Shown: positions 23,134 through 27,028 of the stretch, piece by piece
Position numbering within the stretch: the stretch's first letter is position 1
Layout of the letters: every line of letters begins with the position of its first letter
Assembly (NCBI GenBank): GCA_045647885.1
Contig: JAZRMX010000047.1
Coordinates: forward strand, 1-27,028
Direction: 5' to 3'
DNA from: HGM04593 sp045647885
GTDB lineage: Bacteria; Bacteroidota; Bacteroidia; Bacteroidales; Bacteroidaceae
Length of the DNA stretch: 27,028 nt
Position numbers and translations under genes: made by a program
Notes under the pieces: model-generated
What the model was told of the DNA's origin: nothing
The model's input: only the letters and a program-made list of their open reading frames with translations
Database searches by the model: none

Positions 23134-24396
23134 ATGAGTCAAGAAAAGAAACAATGGGGAGCCATCATCGTAATGATTGCGCTCTTCGCAATGATTGCCT
23201 TCGTGACCAACTTGTGTACACCCATGGCAACCATCATCAAGAACCAAGGTCCCATCTCAAACGTGCTTGCACAGATTGGTAACTACGGTAACTTCGTAGC
23301 ATACTTGGTTATGGGTATCCCCGCAGGTATGCTCATCTCAAAGTTCGGCTACAAGAAGACAGCCCTTATCGGTCTTGCAGTTGGAGCCGCAGGTATTCTC
23401 ATCCAGTGGTTCAGCGGCCAGCTCGACGTTGAGCAGAACCTCGGCCTCGTGTTCGGTGTATACCTTTGTGGTGCATTCATCGCAGGTCTCTGCATGTGTA
23501 TCCTCAACTGCGTTGTAAACCCCATGCTCAACTTGCTTGGTGGTGGCGGTAACAGCGGTAACCAGCTCATCCAGATTGGTGGTGTGTTCAACTCATCGGC
23601 AGCCGTAGCTTGCTACATCCTTATGGGTGCCCTCATCGCCGACGCAACAAAAGCTAAAATTGCCGACGCAACACCCGCGCTTATGATTGCCCTCGCAATC
23701 TTCGTAATCGCATTCATCGTAATCATGTTCACAAAGATCAATGAGCCCGAGCAGGCACCCGTTGAGTTGAGCGCCATCAAAGGTGCTATGAGCTATCGCC
23801 ACTTCGCACTCGGTGCATTGGCAATCTTCTTGTATATGGGTATCGAGGTAGGTGTTCCCAACTTCGTACAGCAGTACCTCATTGCCGACGGTATCCCCGC
23901 AGGTACAGTAGGTATGCTTGTAGCCGTTTACTGGTTCATGATGCTCATCGGCCGTTTCGTAGGTGCAAGTATCGGTAGCAAGGTATCGAGCCGCGCCATG
24001 ATCACAACAGTGTCAATAGCAACACTCGCACTCGTACTCTTCGGTATGTACGCTCCCACAGATATAATCGTATCATTCCCCGGTGTGGATTGGGGTAAAC
24101 TCGAGCTCATCTGGCAGCCCATCCCCGTAGGCATCTTCTCATTCCTGTTGGTAGGTCTCTGCACATCAGTTATGTGGGGTGCAATCTTCAACATGGCAGT
24201 TGAGGGACTTGGCAAGTACACAGCTATTGCATCAGGTATCTTCATGACAATGGTATTCGGTTGCGCCGTAATGATGGCTATCCAGGCAGCCGTTGCCGAC
24301 GCCACAAACTACATCACCAGCTTCTGGGTAGTAGTATTCTGCGCAGCATACCTCTTGTTCTACGCACTTGTAGGTTCAAAACCCGCGAAGAAATAA
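23134..24396 (+). CDS. MFS sugar transporter, glucose/galactose (FHS family) type
   Basis: 420 residues with about twelve hydrophobic segments and no signal peptide. The N-terminal part (FAMIAFVTNLCTP, YGNFVAYLVMGIPAGMLISKFGYKKTALIGLAVGAAG) carries the MFS motif between helices 2 and 3 and the layout of the fucose/glucose-galactose proton symporter branch. Asn-rich NCVVNPMLN and GGNSGNQLIQIGGVFNSSAA in the first half are also typical. Placement between galM and galK points to galactose and/or glucose import across the inner membrane. Codon use is strongly biased, as expected for a well-expressed gene. The exact sugar is inferred from context. Confidence 0.9.
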   Translation: MSQEKKQWGAIIVMIALFAMIAFVTNLCTPMATIIKNQGPISNVLAQIGNYGNFVAYLVMGIPAGMLISKFGYKKTALIGLAVGAAGILIQWFSGQLDVEQNLGLVFGVYLCGAFIAGLCMCILNCVVNPMLNLLGGGGNSGNQLIQIGGVFNSSAAVACYILMGALIADATKAKIADATPALMIALAIFVIAFIVIMFTKINEPEQAPVELSAIKGAMSYRHFALGALAIFLYMGIEVGVPNFVQQYLIADGIPAGTVGMLVAVYWFMMLIGRFVGASIGSKVSSRAMITTVSIATLALVLFGMYAPTDIIVSFPGVDWGKLELIWQPIPVGIFSFLLVGLCTSVMWGAIFNMAVEGLGKYTAIASGIFMTMVFGCAVMMAIQAAVADATNYITSFWVVVFCAAYLLFYALVGSKPAKK

Positions 24397-24443
24397 TTTA
24401 TTGACAGTTTTTTAGTAACTAACCAAATAAACATTTTAAAACA

Positions 24444-25598
<1,155 letters not shown>

Positions 25599-25612
25599 TC
25601 CACAGATTTAGC

Positions 25613-25656
25613 ATACAAAAAAATGTCGAGGAATTTTCCTCGACATTTTTTTGTAT
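25613..25656. terminator. Bidirectional terminator after galK
   Basis: An almost unbroken inverted repeat: ATAC, seven A and TGTCGAGG on the left, CCTCGACA, seven T and GTAT on the right, around an AATTTT loop. It works as an intrinsic terminator on either strand. Confidence 0.9.
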
Positions 25657-25711
25657 TTACCGGTCGGCACTAGCTTTGCTCAGATGTCTCCGGCGACGAA
25701 TCACTTTAGCA

Positions 25712-25905
25712 ATAATCTTCAAAAAGAAACCGGCACTGTTAAAGAATCCTGTTTGTAGCGCCAAAAACAGAGCGTCAATGACAAGCGACAAGCCGTTGCA
25801 GACTGAAGGATATTGGTTTAACAATTCCTGAACAAATGCAACGGCGACTATTCTTTCCGTGTGCCGTGCGTTTTTGTAACTTTTTGAGCGACAAAAAGTT
25901 AATAA
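25712..25905. repeat. Dispersed repeat R1, copy 2 (uninterrupted), with a small open frame
   Basis: Counterpart of 7358-7640 but without the 99-base insert. Its hairpin is AACTTTTTG (25878-25886) with CAAAAAGTT (25892-25900). The minus strand holds an 88-codon open frame (25923 to 25657) with the segment ERIVAVAFVQELLNQYPSVC and a basic end, VIRRRRHLSKASADR, stopping exactly at the terminator. Part of this frame is also open in copy 1. The differences between copies do not look protein-constrained, so it is kept as a repeat rather than a gene. The repeat probably extends left toward 25657. Confidence 0.75.
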
Positions 25906-26040
25906 AGAAACAGACAGAAACAAAGAATATCCGATAATAACACCGAAAATTTCAAAGCAAGAATAATTAAGGCAACACCGGTGCGCCCCTACACATCACA
26001 AAAAACAATTATTGGGCAGACACACCGGTCTACCCCTACA
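25905..26040. repeat. Decayed R2 unit and two REP-like hairpins
   Basis: AAAGAAACAGACAGAAACAAAGAA, CCGATAATAACACCGA and AAGCAAGAATAATTA match the R2 units at 7646-7996. The following hairpin arms (GGTGCGCCCCTACA at 25979 on; GGGCAGAC...GTCTACCC at about 26014-26036) match those at 7984 and 8030 but are broken by substitutions. The text CACATCACAAAAAACAATTA between them is the same as in the left cluster, so the pair moved or was copied as a block. The rest of the spacer, 26041-26179, shows no gene. Confidence 0.75.
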
Positions 26041-26179
26041 ACACATACTGACTGCGCTCCTGTAAAAAATATTGAAGCAAGCTTCATCATATTTGGCTTC
26101 GCCCAAGTTTTTTGCGCTCGTTGAGAGTTAAAATAAATTTTACCTCACTCGCTTTATAAACTTTCTCGTCGCTTGTGAG

Positions 26180-26187
26180 TATATTTG
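26180..26187 (+). promoter_or_regulatory. Promoter -7 box for pgeF
   Basis: TATATTTG is an exact TAnnTTTG match, 17 bases before the ATG at 26205. A -33 box at the usual spacing is not evident. It supports 26205 over an in-frame non-ATG start at 26175, which lies upstream of the box. Confidence 0.55.
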
Positions 26188-26204
26188 TACCACAAAACAG
26201 AACA

Positions 26205-26969
26205 ATGGAAATTCTTGAATACCAAATAGGCAACAAAGTAACCGCCTTCTCCACAAAAAGAGGTACACCCGACGGGAACTACAGCAGCTTCAACATAACA
26301 CACTACTGTGGCGACACCGCAGGACACGTAGCCGATTGCCGCAAAGAGCTATGCAAGCAATTAGGAATACCTAACGAGCGACTCATACTGCCGCTACAGA
26401 CGCACGGAAGCGAGATTATCCACATAGACAGCACATTCCTCTCCAAAGGCAAAGAGGAGCAGGAGAGCTTGCTACAAGGGATAGATGCTATAATGACCGC
26501 ACTACCCCACACCTGTATAGGCGTTTCCACTGCCGACTGCGTACCTATCCTCTTACACGCCCCCGCACAAGGGGTTATAGCAGCCGTACACGCAGGATGG
26601 CGAGGCACGGTAGCCGGAATAACGGAAAAGAGTGTAAAAGCGATACTACAGGGCTATAACAGCCACGCAGAGGAGATAAAAGCCATAATTGCACCCAGTA
26701 TAGGGCCCGAGGCGTTTGAGGTGGGTGACGAGGTTTATGCAGCGTTCAAGACAGCCGGGTTCCCAATGGAGCAAATTGCCACAAAAAAGGAGAAATGGCA
26801 CATTGATCTGTGGGAGGCGAACCGCTTGCAACTGCTTGCCTGTGGCGTGAAGCCGGAGAATATCACAGTCACCGGTATATGCACTCACACCAACCACGAG
26901 GAGTTCTTCTCGGCACGCAGGTTGGGTATTAACTCGGGAAGAATTTTCAACGGAATAATGTTGAGATAG
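26205..26969 (+). CDS. pgeF: Peptidoglycan editing factor PgeF (YfiH/laccase-domain, DUF152)
   Basis: 254 residues, the usual length. The zinc/copper-binding set is present: QTHGSEI (His68), STADCVPILLHAP (Cys112) and AAVHAGWRGTVAG (His129), together with the closing CTHTNHEEFFSARR. Members were first called multicopper polyphenol oxidases; in E. coli the protein prevents misincorporation of L-Ser in peptidoglycan stems, and some relatives show purine nucleoside phosphorylase activity, so the in vivo role here is uncertain. It is monocistronic in this window, flanked by repeats on both sides: R1/R2 upstream and R0 beginning at the base after the stop. Confidence 0.93.
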   Translation: MEILEYQIGNKVTAFSTKRGTPDGNYSSFNITHYCGDTAGHVADCRKELCKQLGIPNERLILPLQTHGSEIIHIDSTFLSKGKEEQESLLQGIDAIMTALPHTCIGVSTADCVPILLHAPAQGVIAAVHAGWRGTVAGITEKSVKAILQGYNSHAEEIKAIIAPSIGPEAFEVGDEVYAAFKTAGFPMEQIATKKEKWHIDLWEANRLQLLACGVKPENITVTGICTHTNHEEFFSARRLGINSGRIFNGIMLR

Positions 26970-27028
26970 AGGTTCAGTAGAAATTTAGTGTGGAGTAATT
27001 GATTCTTTAATAAGTTGTGCTCCCTCAC
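26970..27028 (+). repeat. Dispersed repeat R0, copy 2 (runs to the window edge)
   Basis: 59 bases with 57 identical to 7262-7320, beginning directly after the pgeF stop. By analogy with the left copy an R1 repeat may follow outside the window. Confidence 0.85.

Noticed and set aside
26970..27028. R0 as a pair of long direct repeats bounding a 19.7-kb mobile island (7262-27028)
   Set aside because: The interval holds housekeeping genes (serA, dnaJ, folC, galK) and no integrase or transposase, and R1/R2 repeats also recur inside it; a dispersed repeat family is the simpler reading.

Overview
The window reads as Bacteroidales chromosome (phylum Bacteroidota). Supporting signs are promoter boxes of the TAnnTTTG type with an upstream TTG/TTTG, starts without purine-rich Shine-Dalgarno sequences, lipoprotein signal peptides, a serine-type sulfatase, a serC-serA-DUF1015 operon, and dispersed repeats of a kind common in this group. 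The genes are mostly housekeeping. No transposase, integrase, CRISPR array, phage gene, rRNA or tRNA was seen. The species cannot be named from the sequence alone.

Left block (about 1-6,100): the 3' end of a malic enzyme gene, a two-helix membrane miniprotein, a first NADP-type glutamate dehydrogenase (gdhA copy 1), a convergent gene for a two-receiver plus PPDK-type ATP-binding-domain protein of unknown function, and the start of a second glutamate dehydrogenase. This block uses GAA for Glu and CAA for Gln almost throughout. The layout suggests a nitrogen/C3-carbon module: glutamate synthesis flanking an apparent signalling protein that carries half of a PEP-synthase fold.

Junction: inside the second gdhA, between about 6,086 and 6,130, codon use flips from 9/9 GAA and 5/5 CAA to 21/22 GAG and 10/10 CAG. 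The flip falls in a stretch that is almost identical between the two gdhA genes. Everything to the right keeps the GAG/CAG/CCC style. The window is therefore either an intragenic recombinant or a chimeric assembly of two Bacteroidales genomes, and left-right synteny should be used with caution.

Right block (about 6,130-27,028): a repeat-rich spacer (7,184-8,149); an AmpG-like transporter, BadF/BadG sugar kinase and FKBP lipoprotein (probably amino-sugar or cell-wall recycling plus an envelope foldase); a convergent minus-strand serine operon serC-serA-DUF1015-yigZ; a minus-strand pair of sulfatase lipoprotein and DbpA-like RNA helicase; a plus-strand grpE-dnaJ-folC operon; a galM-MFS sugar transporter-galK operon; a second repeat-rich spacer (25,657-26,204); and pgeF. 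The two spacers share the same repeat families, and another copy of one family begins at the right edge.

The most unusual content is the gdhA junction, the receiver-PPDK_N protein between the two GDH genes, repeat hairpins whose stems change on both arms, a SerA lacking the usual catalytic Glu/His, and DUF1015 tied to serine synthesis.
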